This document shows positions 1 to 8,317 of a DNA stretch of 57,809 nucleotides, piece after piece. The notes beneath the pieces are model-generated. The model saw only the letters and a program-made list of their open reading frames with translations, was not told where the DNA came from and did no database searches. How positions within the stretch are numbered: the first letter of the stretch is position 1; each line of letters begins with the position of its first letter. The position numbers and the translations under genes were made by a program. Origin of the DNA: Lachnospiraceae bacterium (GTDB taxonomy: Bacteria > Bacillota > Clostridia > Lachnospirales > Lachnospiraceae); assembly GCA_013316825.1 (NCBI GenBank), contig WSLY01000015.1, forward strand, positions 1-57,809, written 5' to 3'.

Positions 1-105
1 CGATTTACGACATTGAGCGGACTTACATATCTGCCCGGGAAGTTAGGGCGTGCGCTTTTACTGAAAGGATATGAAGCGGCAAAGAAGACTTGTCAGTTCA
101 GCTAA
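1..105 (+). CDS. 3' end of a truncated upstream gene
   Basis: Frame 1 is open from the window edge to a TAA at 103-105 and encodes about 34 residues ending in KKTCQFS. Codon use resembles the downstream genes, and no other frame here is plausible. Too little remains to name a family. It is the last part of a gene that begins outside the window, so its start and function cannot be judged. Confidence 0.45.
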   Translation, partial: RFTTLSGLTYLPGKLGRALLLKGYEAAKKTCQFS

Positions 106-121
106 CGGAAATTTGATAGAA

Positions 122-158
122 GGTCAAATGCACGTGCAGGCATGTTCGTTTGACCCAT
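122..158 (+). other. imperfect hairpin upstream of hydrolase gene
   Basis: GGTCAAA (122-128) pairs with TTTGACC near 150-156, and an inner GCAcGTGC can pair with itself. There is no T-run, so it is not a typical terminator. It may close the upstream transcript or lie in the leader of the next gene. The rest of 106-231 shows no gene. Confidence 0.3.
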
Positions 159-231
159 GGAGACAAGGTTGAAAGAAAAACGCTTTCAACTATTGAATTT
201 GAGTCCGCTGAAGCGGATATGGGGTATAAAA

Positions 232-813
232 ATGGAAAAGATATACATTGCACTTGTGGACACACCCGGGTTTTTTGCGAATATCATCAGGCTGGCAATA
301 CAAAGAGATTATATTCATGTGGTATTATCCATGGATGAAGAGCTGGAGGAAGCGTATAGCATAGGCAGGAGAAATCCTTTTATTCCGTGGTTTGCCGGAT
401 TTGAAAAGGAGAATAAAAGAAAAATCTGCAGCGCTTTTCCGACTGCAAGGTACAGGATTTACAGTCTGGACTGTACAAAGGAGCAGAAGCAGCGGATAGC
501 GGGCGCCTTGCGGACGTGTTACGAAAGGCGTTTCAGGTTCCATTACTGCATTTTAGGGCTGCCCAGCATATTGCTGCAAAAGCCTTTTTATCAGGAGAGG
601 CATTACACCTGTTCTTCTTTTATTGCAAGGCTTCTTTCGGCATGTGGGCTTCATTTGTTTGACAAACATTTTTCATTAGTAACGCCTGCGGACTTTTATG
701 ATTACAAAAAAGATGATATAATGTTTGAGGGTGCGCTTGCGGACTTTATTGCAAGAAAACGTCCGGAAAACGCGCGGTATCATATTGCAAGAGGAGCCTT
801 GTATGAAGGTTAA
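232..813 (+). CDS. permuted NlpC/P60-like cysteine hydrolase (putative)
   Basis: A 193-residue protein with no signal peptide. It has a His at about residue 29 in a hydrophobic strand (YIHVVLS), an Arg-rich core, and a Cys at 127 in YTCSSFIARLL, a helix start typical of papain-like enzymes. His before Cys is the order of circularly permuted NlpC/P60 (YiiX/YaeF-like) proteins, which cleave amide or thioester bonds in peptidoglycan or lipids. The function is inferred. ATG 232 (MEKIYIAL) was chosen over the in-frame ATG 157, which has no ribosome binding site and adds a basic, non-conserved leader. The stop overlaps the start of the next gene by 11 bp, so the two are probably translated together. 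Confidence 0.6.
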   Translation: MEKIYIALVDTPGFFANIIRLAIQRDYIHVVLSMDEELEEAYSIGRRNPFIPWFAGFEKENKRKICSAFPTARYRIYSLDCTKEQKQRIAGALRTCYERRFRFHYCILGLPSILLQKPFYQERHYTCSSFIARLLSACGLHLFDKHFSLVTPADFYDYKKDDIMFEGALADFIARKRPENARYHIARGALYEG

Positions 814-2359
814 AAAAATTCTGAGCGCAGTACTGTTTTTGGGACTGGCGGCGCTCACTTTTTATGTTGTGTTTAAAAATCAGGACATTGGCGAGCTGCT
901 TCGCGCCATCGGGCAGATGCACAAGGGATATTTGCTTTTGGCGGCGGCGACGGCTGTCTTTTTTGTGTCGGCGGAGGGGATACTGATTTGGTATCTTTTG
1001 CGCGCTATTGGAGATAAGGCGCGGCTTGTAAGCTGCCTGAAATATTCCTTCACCGGATTTTTTTATTCGGGCATCACGCCTTCCGCTACCGGCGGGCAGC
1101 CTATGCAGCTATATTATATGAACAAGGACGGGCATAAGCTGGCGGACAGTTCGGTGGTGCTGATGAGTGTGGCGACGGCTTACAAGCTGGTTTTGGTGCT
1201 GATGGGAGTCGGCATCAGCATATTCTGGTGGAAGGATTTATGTCTTTATCTGGGGGAGTTTTTACCCATTTATTTTCTGGGGTTGTTTCTCAATGCACTT
1301 TTAGTGGTAATTCTGCTTGCCATTATGCTGAATGGACAGGGGATGGAAAAGTTTATCAAAGGGGCGGAGCGCCTTTTTGTGAGGATGCATTTATTAAAGC
1401 CTTCTGAAAAACGCGCAGAATCGATACATACTCTGGTCGGGCAGTATCAGGAGACGGTTTCTTTTTTAAAAAGCCACGTGCGGGTGATTGCCTTTCTGGT
1501 CGGGTTTACCTTCGTGCAGCGGTGCAGTGTGTTTATTCTGACATATTTTGTATACAAGGGAATGGGGCTTTCCGGCACAGGCGCGTTTACCATTATGGCA
1601 CTACAGGCTGTGGTCTACATTGCAGTGGATATGCTGCCGCTGCCAGGCTCACAGGGCATTACGGAGCTTATGTATGCCGCGGTATTTGGCAGCGTGTTTG
1701 TGGGAGGCAGCCTGACTATTTCCATGTGCGTCAGCAGAGGACTTAATTTTTACATGCTCTTACTTATCAGTGCCCTTGTAGCGGCGTACTGCTGGTGGAG
1801 CGCAGGGCGGCGTAAGGGGGGAGAAAAGAATGCGGATACTATCCGATTAACGCTCCCTGTCGAAGAATATTTGACTCAGGTGTGGGAATATCGTCAGGAA
1901 TGTCTGGACGCGGGCAGCCACATGGATGGCTGCGGTCCTCTGCGGCAGGCTGAAAGTCCGGCAGAATGGCTGGCAAATGTAAACAGCTACATGGACCCTG
2001 CCACGATTCCGGAGGGCAAGGTGCAGGCAACCCAGTTTCTCGCTGTCAGGGAATCAGACAACAAGGTGGTGGCTATGATTCAGGTGCGGCATTACTTCAA
2101 TGAATATCTGGAAAAATATGCCGGAAACATTGGCTACTCCACCCGCCCCAGCGAGCGCCGGAAAGGGTATGCAACAAAGATGCTCAGCCTGACTCTGCCT
2201 TTCTGCCGAGAGATTGGCCTTGACAAGGTGTTGATAGCCTGCGAACCGAATAATGCTGCCAGCCGCCGCACCATCCTGCTTAACGGCGGCGAGTATGAGT
2301 GCACCGTCCACGAGCCGGGAGCGGACATTGATTTGGAACGGTACTGGATTGTTTTTTAA
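803..2359 (+). CDS. LPG-synthase-type membrane domain fused to GNAT acetyltransferase
   Basis: A 518-residue protein. Residues 1-330 form a multi-helix membrane domain of the lysylphosphatidylglycerol synthase TM (UPF0104/AglD) family, with the characteristic GITPSATGGQP segment and a later DMLPLPGSQG. From about residue 345 comes a soluble GNAT-like domain: a GYSTRPSERRKGYATKML acetyl-CoA loop and a CEPNNAASRRT helix, as in stand-alone acetyltransferases. In known family members the TM domain flips or channels lipids and is often fused to a DUF2156 aminoacyl-transferase domain, which itself has a GNAT fold; here the partner looks like an ordinary GNAT. ATG 803 follows AGGAG, whereas the longer upstream start (725) has no binding site. 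It overlaps the preceding gene. Substrates are unknown. Confidence 0.75.
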   Translation: MKVKKILSAVLFLGLAALTFYVVFKNQDIGELLRAIGQMHKGYLLLAAATAVFFVSAEGILIWYLLRAIGDKARLVSCLKYSFTGFFYSGITPSATGGQPMQLYYMNKDGHKLADSSVVLMSVATAYKLVLVLMGVGISIFWWKDLCLYLGEFLPIYFLGLFLNALLVVILLAIMLNGQGMEKFIKGAERLFVRMHLLKPSEKRAESIHTLVGQYQETVSFLKSHVRVIAFLVGFTFVQRCSVFILTYFVYKGMGLSGTGAFTIMALQAVVYIAVDMLPLPGSQGITELMYAAVFGSVFVGGSLTISMCVSRGLNFYMLLLISALVAAYCWWSAGRRKGGEKNADTIRLTLPVEEYLTQVWEYRQECLDAGSHMDGCGPLRQAESPAEWLANVNSYMDPATIPEGKVQATQFLAVRESDNKVVAMIQVRHYFNEYLEKYAGNIGYSTRPSERRKGYATKMLSLTLPFCREIGLDKVLIACEPNNAASRRTILLNGGEYECTVHEPGADIDLERYWIVF

Positions 2360-2366
2360 AAAGTAC

Positions 2367-2395
2367 TTGCAATTTATTTGAAGATGTGCTACACT
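2367..2395 (+). promoter_or_regulatory. promoter of the T-box/aspS-gatCAB transcript
   Basis: TTGCAA, 17 bp, TACACT. It lies just after the previous stop codon and places the transcript start near 2402, immediately before the T-box leader. The call is from consensus match and position only. Confidence 0.55.
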
Positions 2396-2401
2396 TCATT
2401 C

Positions 2402-2694
2402 CAATAAAGTAAGAAATGCGATGAAAGAGACTCTTGCTGTGAAAAGCGACAGGAATATGGCGTCACCGACTGAGAGCGCCGTTTGTGGGAAGCAGCGAAG
2501 GGAACACTCCGGAGCAGACTGCCTGAAGGGTTGCTGTGTAGGGCAGTACGTGACATGCGTTAAATGTAAGAGTGGGTAGACCGGTAAAACGCTTTGATGG
2601 AAGCGGCGGTTTATCAAGACGGGTGGTACCACGGATGTGCGCTTGTATATTCGTCCCGGAATACAGTTATCTGTATTCCGGGCTTTTTGTTTTT
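2402..2694 (+). promoter_or_regulatory. T-box riboswitch with terminator, upstream of aspS-gatCAB
   Basis: The hallmark T-box sequence GGGTGGTACCACGG lies at 2621-2634. Its TGGT (2624-2627) would pair with the tRNA acceptor end. A strong intrinsic terminator follows at 2655-2694: a 12-bp stem starting CCCGGAATAC, a TTAT loop, then a T-rich tail. Upstream, 2415-2530 can fold as Stem I, with an apical GGCG/CGCC helix and a CTTGCTG/CAGCGAAG helix. Its 3' side carries GGGAACAC, where GAA (2502-2504) and AAC (2503-2505) overlap, giving a candidate Glu/Asn specifier. The genes downstream make Asn-tRNA(Asn) by transamidation, so uncharged tRNA(Asn) is the expected ligand. The specifier assignment is by eye; the T-box itself is certain. 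Confidence 0.93.
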
Positions 2695-2722
2695 CCGGAA
2701 TACAAACAAAAAGGAGGCCGCT

Positions 2723-4054
2723 ATGGAATTTTTATCAGGAGTAAAAGAAAAGGAAACATGGGAATTGTCCGCTCTGCTTGCAGAGGATGCGGCGGGCAGA
2801 ATGGTGAAAACAAACGGAGCCGTCCATGCTGTGCGGGATATGGGAAGCGTTGCGTTTGTCATGCTGAGGAAGCGGGAGGGGCTTTTACAGTGTGTGTTGG
2901 AAAAGAGCGAAACGGGGATATCCGCAAAGGATTTTAAGGAGGGGCAGACGCTGGAAGCATGCGGCGTTATGCAGAAAAATGAAAAAGCGTGCGGCGGTAT
3001 GGAGATGCTTTTACGAGAAGTAAAAATTCTCTCGCAGCCGGCAGAGGCAATGCCGATTCCTGTGTCTAAGTGGAAAATGAACATTTCGCTGGAAACGAAT
3101 TTGGATATGCGCCCCATTTCGCTTCGTAATCTCAGGGAACGGGCTAAGTTTAAAATACAGGAAGGCGTGGTGCGCGGTTTTCGCGAGTTTCTTTCCGCAC
3201 AGGGTTTTACGGAAATCCATACGCCCAAAATAGGAGCGAAGGGAGCAGAGGGCGGCGCCAACATTTTTAAGTTAGAGTACTTTCACAGACCTGCTGTTTT
3301 GCAGCAAAGCCCGCAGTTTTACAAGCAGATGATGGTGGGCGTGTTTGACAGGGTGTTTGAGACGGCGCCGGTATTCCGTGCCGAAAAGCATAACACCAAA
3401 AGGCATTTAAACGAATATACTTCTCTGGATTTCGAGATGGGATATATAGACGGCTTTGAAGATATTATGGCAATGGAGACCGGCGTACTGCAAAATATCA
3501 TGCGTCTTTTGGAAGAACAGTATGGAAAAGAGCTGGCGCTTCTGGAGGTGACGCTGCCAAAGACGGAGCAGATTCCTTGCGTCCGCTTTGACGAGGCAAA
3601 GCGGCTGGCGGCTGAAAAATATGACCGTCCCATCCGCAATCCTTACGATTTGGAGCCGGAGGAGGAAATTCTTATCAGCCGCTATTTCAAGGAAGAATAT
3701 GACGCGGATTTTGTATTTGTCACGCATTATCCCAGCAAAAAGCGTCCCTTCTACGCGATGGATGACCCGTCGGATAAGACCTTTACTTTAAGTTTTGACT
3801 GTCTTTTCCGCGGCATGGAAATCACCACAGGCGGGCAGCGCATCCACGACTACAAAATGCTGCTTGAAAAAATTGCCGCCCGCGGCATGACAGAGGAAGG
3901 CATGGATGCGTATTTGATGGCATTTAAACACGGTATGCCGCCTCACGGAGGCTTAGGCATCGGTCTGGAACGCCTCACCATGAAACTCATCGGCGAAGAC
4001 AACGTCCGCGAAACCACCCTGTTTCCCCGTGATATGAGCCGGCTGGAGCCTTAA
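2723..4054 (+). CDS. aspS: archaeal-type (non-discriminating) aspartyl-tRNA synthetase
   Basis: A class II synthetase of 443 residues, far shorter than the usual bacterial AspRS (about 590) because it lacks the GAD insertion domain; this is the archaeal/AspS2 form. An N-terminal OB-fold (about 1-120) reads the anticodon. Motif 2 is [20 protein letters not shown] and motif 3 is [10 protein letters not shown] near the C terminus. Such enzymes usually charge both tRNA(Asp) and tRNA(Asn), and Asp-tRNA(Asn) is then amidated by GatCAB, which is encoded directly downstream. The ATG at 2723 follows AAGGAGG at good spacing; an upstream in-frame ATG lies inside the T-box and is rejected. Expression should depend on the T-box. 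Confidence 0.93.
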   Translation: MEFLSGVKEKETWELSALLAEDAAGRMVKTNGAVHAVRDMGSVAFVMLRKREGLLQCVLEKSETGISAKDFKEGQTLEACGVMQKNEKACGGMEMLLREVKILSQPAEAMPIPVSKWKMNISLETNLDMRPISLRNLRERAKFKIQEGVVRGFREFLSAQGFTEIHTPKIGAKGAEGGANIFKLEYFHRPAVLQQSPQFYKQMMVGVFDRVFETAPVFRAEKHNTKRHLNEYTSLDFEMGYIDGFEDIMAMETGVLQNIMRLLEEQYGKELALLEVTLPKTEQIPCVRFDEAKRLAAEKYDRPIRNPYDLEPEEEILISRYFKEEYDADFVFVTHYPSKKRPFYAMDDPSDKTFTLSFDCLFRGMEITTGGQRIHDYKMLLEKIAARGMTEEGMDAYLMAFKHGMPPHGGLGIGLERLTMKLIGEDNVRETTLFPRDMSRLEP

Positions 4055-4080
4055 CCCTATTTTTGGAAAGGAGAACGATA

Positions 4081-4374
4081 ATGGCAAATAAGATTTCAGA
4101 TGAGACCATTGCATATGTAGGCATTCTTGCCAAACTGGAGCTTTCGGACGAGGAGAAGGAAGCAGCCAAAAAGGATATGGCGGATATGCTGGATTATATT
4201 GACAAATTGAATGAACTGGACACGGACGGCGTGGAGCCAATGTCTCATGTATTTCCTGTGGAAAATGTATTCCGCGAGGATGTGGTGACAAATGGAGACA
4301 GCCGCAGGGACATTCTGCAGAATGCGCCTGGTGAGAAAGACGGTATGTTCAAGGCGCCGAGGACGGTAGAATAA
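4081..4374 (+). CDS. gatC: Asp/Glu-tRNA amidotransferase subunit C
   Basis: A 97-residue GatC, the small subunit that wraps around GatA and holds the GatCAB complex together. It has the family pattern: [21 protein letters not shown] at the N terminus, the central [19 protein letters not shown] and the C-terminal FREDVV...[19 protein letters not shown]. The ATG at 4081 follows AAAGGAG; the longer in-frame start at 4063 lies before that site. It sits 26 bp after aspS and 48 bp before gatA, in one transcript under the T-box. Confidence 0.95.
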   Translation: MANKISDETIAYVGILAKLELSDEEKEAAKKDMADMLDYIDKLNELDTDGVEPMSHVFPVENVFREDVVTNGDSRRDILQNAPGEKDGMFKAPRTVE

Positions 4375-4422
4375 GGGGAAGATTGCAATATGCGCAAAAG
4401 CGGCGCAGAAATGAGGTGAACC

Positions 4423-5862
4423 ATGCAATTACAGGAATTGACAGCCGTAAGGCTGGCGGAAAAAATAAGGGCAGGCGGGGCGACAGCCATGGATGCTGTG
4501 GATGCAGCGTTTCAAAAGATTGCAGAACAGGAGGAGACGCTGCACTGTTACGTCACGCTTGACAAGGAAGGGGCACGCAAAAGAGCGGAGGAGGTACAGC
4601 GCAGAATCGAGTCCGGCGCGCTTGCCGGTCCCCTTGCCGGCGTGCCGGTTGCGGTGAAGGACAATATTTGTACGGCGGGGATGCTTACAACCTGTTCTTC
4701 CAAAATTCTGGGCAACTTTGTGCCGCCTTTTTCGGCGCAGGCGGTGAGTGCGCTGGAGGCAGCGGGAGCCGTGATTTTGGGAAAAACCAACATGGATGAA
4801 TTTGCCATGGGCTCCACTACGGAGACTTCCGCCTTTGGGGTGACAAAGAACCCGCATAATACGGCGCATGTTCCGGGCGGCTCTTCGGGCGGCTCAGCGG
4901 CGGCGGTGGCGGCAGGAGAGTGCTTTTTTGCACTTGGCTCCGATACGGGCGGCTCCATCAGGCAGCCGGCATCCTTTTGCGGGGTAGTGGGCATGAAACC
5001 GACCTACGGCACGGTATCCCGATACGGACTGGTTGCCTACGGCTCTTCTCTGGACCAAATCGGCCCGCTGACAAAGGATGTAGCGGACTGTGCGGCGGTT
5101 TTGGAGGTGTTGGCGGCGCATGACGGGAAAGACTCTACTTCTATAGAGAGGAAGGATACAGATTTTACCTCCGCGCTGATTCCCGATGCGGCAGGGCTGC
5201 GGATTGGGATTCCAAAGGATTATTTTGGAGAAGGACTGGATGGTGAGGTCAGGGCGGCTGTCCTGCAGGCGGCAAAGGTGCTTGGGGAGAAGGGCGCCGT
5301 TGTGGAGGAGTTTGATTTAAGTCTTGTGGAGTATGCAATTCCTGCTTATTATACCATTGCTTCGGCGGAGGCAAGTTCGAATTTGGAGCGTTTTGACGGC
5401 ATTAAATATGGTTACCGGACGCCTGATTTTGACGGTCTGCATAATATGTACAAAAAAACGAGAAGCGAGGGCTTTGGCGCGGAGGTAAAACGGCGGATTA
5501 TGTTAGGCTCTTTTGTCTTAAGCTCCGGCTACTACGACGCCTATTATTTGAAGGCGCTGAAGGTAAAGGCATTGATAAAAAAGGCGTTTGACGAAGCTTT
5601 CCAAAAATATGACGTGATTTTGGGACCGGTGGCGCCAACCACCGCGCCGAAGCTGGGAGAATCCCTGAAAGATCCAATCAAAATGTATCTTGGGGATATC
5701 TATACCATTTCCGTAAATCTTGCAGGACTGCCGGCGCTGAGCGTTCCCTGCGGCATGGACCAAAAAGGACTGCCCATAGGCGCGCAGCTTATCGGGGATT
5801 GTTTTCAGGAAAAGAAGATTCTGCAGGCGGCGTATGCTTATGAGCAGGCGGCCGTGAAATAG
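4423..5862 (+). CDS. gatA: Asp/Glu-tRNA amidotransferase subunit A
   Basis: A 479-residue amidase-signature enzyme that releases ammonia from glutamine for transamidation of Asp-tRNA(Asn) or Glu-tRNA(Gln). The catalytic Lys79 (VAVKDN), cis-Ser154 (PGGSSGGS) and nucleophile Ser178 (DTGGSIRQP) are all present at the positions known for GatA. Length and C terminus are normal. GAGGTG precedes the ATG. It is followed not by gatB, as is usual, but by two genes for secreted proteins and a hairpin element; gatB comes 2.4 kb later. Confidence 0.96.
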   Translation: MQLQELTAVRLAEKIRAGGATAMDAVDAAFQKIAEQEETLHCYVTLDKEGARKRAEEVQRRIESGALAGPLAGVPVAVKDNICTAGMLTTCSSKILGNFVPPFSAQAVSALEAAGAVILGKTNMDEFAMGSTTETSAFGVTKNPHNTAHVPGGSSGGSAAAVAAGECFFALGSDTGGSIRQPASFCGVVGMKPTYGTVSRYGLVAYGSSLDQIGPLTKDVADCAAVLEVLAAHDGKDSTSIERKDTDFTSALIPDAAGLRIGIPKDYFGEGLDGEVRAAVLQAAKVLGEKGAVVEEFDLSLVEYAIPAYYTIASAEASSNLERFDGIKYGYRTPDFDGLHNMYKKTRSEGFGAEVKRRIMLGSFVLSSGYYDAYYLKALKVKALIKKAFDEAFQKYDVILGPVAPTTAPKLGESLKDPIKMYLGDIYTISVNLAGLPALSVPCGMDQKGLPIGAQLIGDCFQEKKILQAAYAYEQAAVK

Positions 5863-5973
5863 CAGAGTGGAAGCTGTTTGCGCTAAATGCTATGGAAAAG
5901 AGGAATATAGACAGCTAAAATATAATAGAGAAACCACAAGATTTGTGCTGTTATATGAAAAAGGAGGCTGTTT

Positions 5974-7191
5974 ATGAAAAAAATGAAAAAGGTATTTGTT
6001 ATGGGAGCGGGCATTCTTATTTCCTTTTGTCTTTTAGCGGGCTCGGTCAATGCAGAAGAGAGCGGTTATAAAGACTGGATTGCAGAAGAAGGAACATATA
6101 TGTTTCCGGTGAATCCAAACAGCGAGGAATGGAATGAGCTTGGAACGGCAGAAGAAATGCGGGAGGCAACACAGATTCCGGAATCGCTCTTAAAAGAGAT
6201 GTCTACACAAGAATTGATAATAATGATAGAAAACTATCCTCTTCTATGTGATTTATATGCATATAATTCCTTACAGGAGGGATATGAACAGGTCAAGAAG
6301 CAATTTAATGGAATCAAAGAATTATTGTCCCGTCCAGATAGCTATGCTGAATTGATAGCAGCATATGAGGCTTTTGTGATTCCTAAGGTTCAGAAGATTG
6401 ACTATGACAATATTTTGCTGGCAGATGATTATGCAGACAAGATAAATGCCTTGGTGCAGGATGAACAATCCTGTGATTGGGTGCTGCAGGATGCTAGGGT
6501 TCATAGTTCCCTTGCCATTTTGGAAATGATGATTTTGGATGTGTTGTATCAAAACAATGAAAATGTAGATGCATTTGCAGAAGTGTATTGTGCTAAGCTG
6601 GAGGAAAAAAATGATTCTGAGTATTTTGATAATGTTGATGCTGCGCTGCTCTTGAATTTAATGATTTCACAGGAGAGTGTATTGGTTGAAGAATTTGGAA
6701 TAGAGATAATGCCGCAAGCGCAGAGCGCACGGGTTTCAAGTTATACAGTTTATACACCCAATGGAACAGCAGTTTCATGCACATATAACACAAATGTTTC
6801 CTATGCGGATGCTTCTTCCTATTCCAGCCTGCTTGCTATCTATCACGCTTCGCTTGTGTCGGTGGCATCAAAGACCTTTAACTGTCATTCATTTGCATGG
6901 CTGCAGAGCCTATATCCAAATGTATATCAGTACTTATGGCTGAACAGTACGACGGCGTTTATCTCTGACCCCGGTTATACAAAGGAGGCGTCGCCGTCGG
7001 CAGCGGGGCATATTGCAACATGGAGTACACACTCTGCAATTGTAACAGTTCCGTCAAGCAACAATCCGTATAATAATTATATTCCTGAACCTTATTTGAC
7101 TTCAAAATGGGGTGACGGACCAATCATTGCGCATTATCAATCCTTATGCCCGTATTATTCAAATGCAGGCAGTATTCATTATTATTACTAG
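5974..7191 (+). CDS. secreted protein with C-terminal papain-like hydrolase domain
   Basis: 405 residues, with a clear signal peptide (basic MKKMKK start, hydrophobic core, cleavage near SVNAEES). Residues 55-250 are helical, with the pattern IPESLLKEMSTQEL...YPLL...YNSL...FNGIKELLSR; the lipoprotein at 7430 has the same pattern. Residues 270-405 look like a cysteine hydrolase: NCHSFAW with Cys304, a Gly-His run, THSAIV with His353, then SKWGDGP and CPYY. Similar NCHSYAW-type domains occur in other secreted Gram-positive proteins, but the substrate is not known to me. RBS is AAGGAGG. The TAG stop is supplied by the first bases of the adjoining hairpin element. Confidence 0.7.
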   Translation: MKKMKKVFVMGAGILISFCLLAGSVNAEESGYKDWIAEEGTYMFPVNPNSEEWNELGTAEEMREATQIPESLLKEMSTQELIIMIENYPLLCDLYAYNSLQEGYEQVKKQFNGIKELLSRPDSYAELIAAYEAFVIPKVQKIDYDNILLADDYADKINALVQDEQSCDWVLQDARVHSSLAILEMMILDVLYQNNENVDAFAEVYCAKLEEKNDSEYFDNVDAALLLNLMISQESVLVEEFGIEIMPQAQSARVSSYTVYTPNGTAVSCTYNTNVSYADASSYSSLLAIYHASLVSVASKTFNCHSFAWLQSLYPNVYQYLWLNSTTAFISDPGYTKEASPSAAGHIATWSTHSAIVTVPSSNNPYNNYIPEPYLTSKWGDGPIIAHYQSLCPYYSNAGSIHYYY

Positions 7192-7397
7192 GTGATTGCG
7201 AAACTCAGTGATTATGTGAGTGTCATTGTGCATGTTGTATATTCCACCACAGACCCGCTTTCGCTTCATAAAAAACGCAGCGGTACATAAGCTGCCAAAA
7301 TACGGCAGCTAAGTGCCGGCGTTTTTTAAGAGTCTGCTTATGGAATATACAACATGCACAATTCGGAACTGGAAAATGAGGGTTTCGCAATTACCCA
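7189..7397. mobile_element. 209-bp MITE-like hairpin element with direct repeats
   Basis: The ends TAGGTGATTGCGAAAC and (reverse complement) TGGGTAATTGCGAAAC match at 14 of 16 bases. A second, perfect 22-bp inverted repeat lies inside at 7225-7246 and 7341-7362. The centre (about 7268-7327) is an A-run/T-run hairpin that looks like a bidirectional terminator. The element is flanked by an identical 11-bp ATTATTATTAC at 7178-7188 and 7398-7408, as expected of a target-site duplication, though the sequence is simple. It encodes no transposase, so it would be a non-autonomous element moved in trans. It lies between two co-oriented genes inside the gatCAB operon. Confidence 0.7.
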
Positions 7398-7429
7398 ATT
7401 ATTATTACAGGTAAAAGGAGAAAATGTGT

Positions 7430-8233
7430 ATGGAGAATCAAAAGCATATATTTGCATGGATAACTATCGCTGCTTTATTTTTAGCTGCCTGCGGAAGTGT
7501 TGCAGAACAGACGCCCTCCCACAAGGACAGGGACTATCAGGTACACTATGATGCCTGCCCTGATGCAGTTTATCCGGCGCAGGAGTGGTTTTCGGCGGAT
7601 GGGCGGCTGGATTTTCCGTTTTCCATAGAGGAGCCTGCTGCGGAGGCTTCGAGAGATGAAATGTTTGCGCGTTTTTATATACCTGAGGAAGCCTTAAAGA
7701 AGGCGGAGACCAAGGACCTGCTGCGGCTGGTAACGCTTTATCCGAGGTCGGGGCTGACCGCCTTTTTCCTATATAATTGTCCTTCTCATTATCTGGACTT
7801 TGTCACACAGAAATTTAATGCGGTGGATGAGCTTTATGGCAGAAAGGATTTTGCGCAGGCGCTTTTAACGGTCTATGCAGAGGAGGAAATGCTGCAGGCG
7901 GCAGGCTTTGATGATAAAGAGGAGCAGAAAGCGTATGAGAGGGAGCGAAACGCCTGTGCCAACGGCATTATGCTTTTGGAAATACTGCTTGCGCAGGATG
8001 CCGTATTTGAGGAGCTGGACGATGGACAGCGCCTTGAGGTGTTAGAGGAAGCGGCTGCAAAGGACGGGGTAAGGGAGAATGACGATTGTTACGGTCAGTG
8101 TTCCGGATTTTTTGCCTCTGTAAAAGAGCAGTATGAGGCAGGAGGAAGCAAATGGTACGATTATATAAAAGAATTGGGCGGGGAGTGGACAGTTTATCTG
8201 GATAAATACTGGGAAACCCACTACTGGCACTGA
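7430..8233 (+). CDS. lipoprotein paralogous to the N-terminal part of the 5974 protein
   Basis: 267 residues, with a lipoprotein signal ending LAAC-G. The region after it matches the preceding gene product in order: EMFARFYIPEEALKKAETKD, YP, a YN pair, KFNAVDEL, then a helical segment. It lacks the cysteine-hydrolase domain and ends shortly after the helical part, with a polar, Trp/Tyr-rich tail. It is probably a membrane-anchored partner or relic of the same family; the function is unknown. ATG 7430 is 9 nt from GGAG; the in-frame ATG 7424 is only 3 nt away and therefore less likely. Confidence 0.7.
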   Translation: MENQKHIFAWITIAALFLAACGSVAEQTPSHKDRDYQVHYDACPDAVYPAQEWFSADGRLDFPFSIEEPAAEASRDEMFARFYIPEEALKKAETKDLLRLVTLYPRSGLTAFFLYNCPSHYLDFVTQKFNAVDELYGRKDFAQALLTVYAEEEMLQAAGFDDKEEQKAYERERNACANGIMLLEILLAQDAVFEELDDGQRLEVLEEAAAKDGVRENDDCYGQCSGFFASVKEQYEAGGSKWYDYIKELGGEWTVYLDKYWETHYWH

Positions 8234-8317
8234 TTTACGGGAAGATAGGAAAGCAAGAAGAAGACGCAAAAAGCGGTAACGGCCGCCCTCGTGCGGCAAC
8301 GGAAAGGAATGATGTAT

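Noticed and set aside
157..231. Longer start for the permuted hydrolase gene
   Set aside because: No ribosome site precedes ATG 157 and the added 25 residues are basic and unlike the rest.
1830..1850. Possible separate start for the GNAT part of the 803-2359 gene
   Set aside because: The ATG at 1830 is out of frame and meets a stop after six codons. A one-base change would be needed, and the upstream gene would then overlap by about 100 bp, so the fusion is reported as it stands.
2594..2722. Extended aspS start inside the T-box leader
   Set aside because: The extra 43 residues are encoded by the T-box and terminator, and the AAGGAGG site serves ATG 2723.
7354..7551. 65-residue reading frame starting inside the hairpin element
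   Set aside because: It lies across the element's right end and the start of the lipoprotein gene in another frame, has no ribosome site and shows no family pattern.
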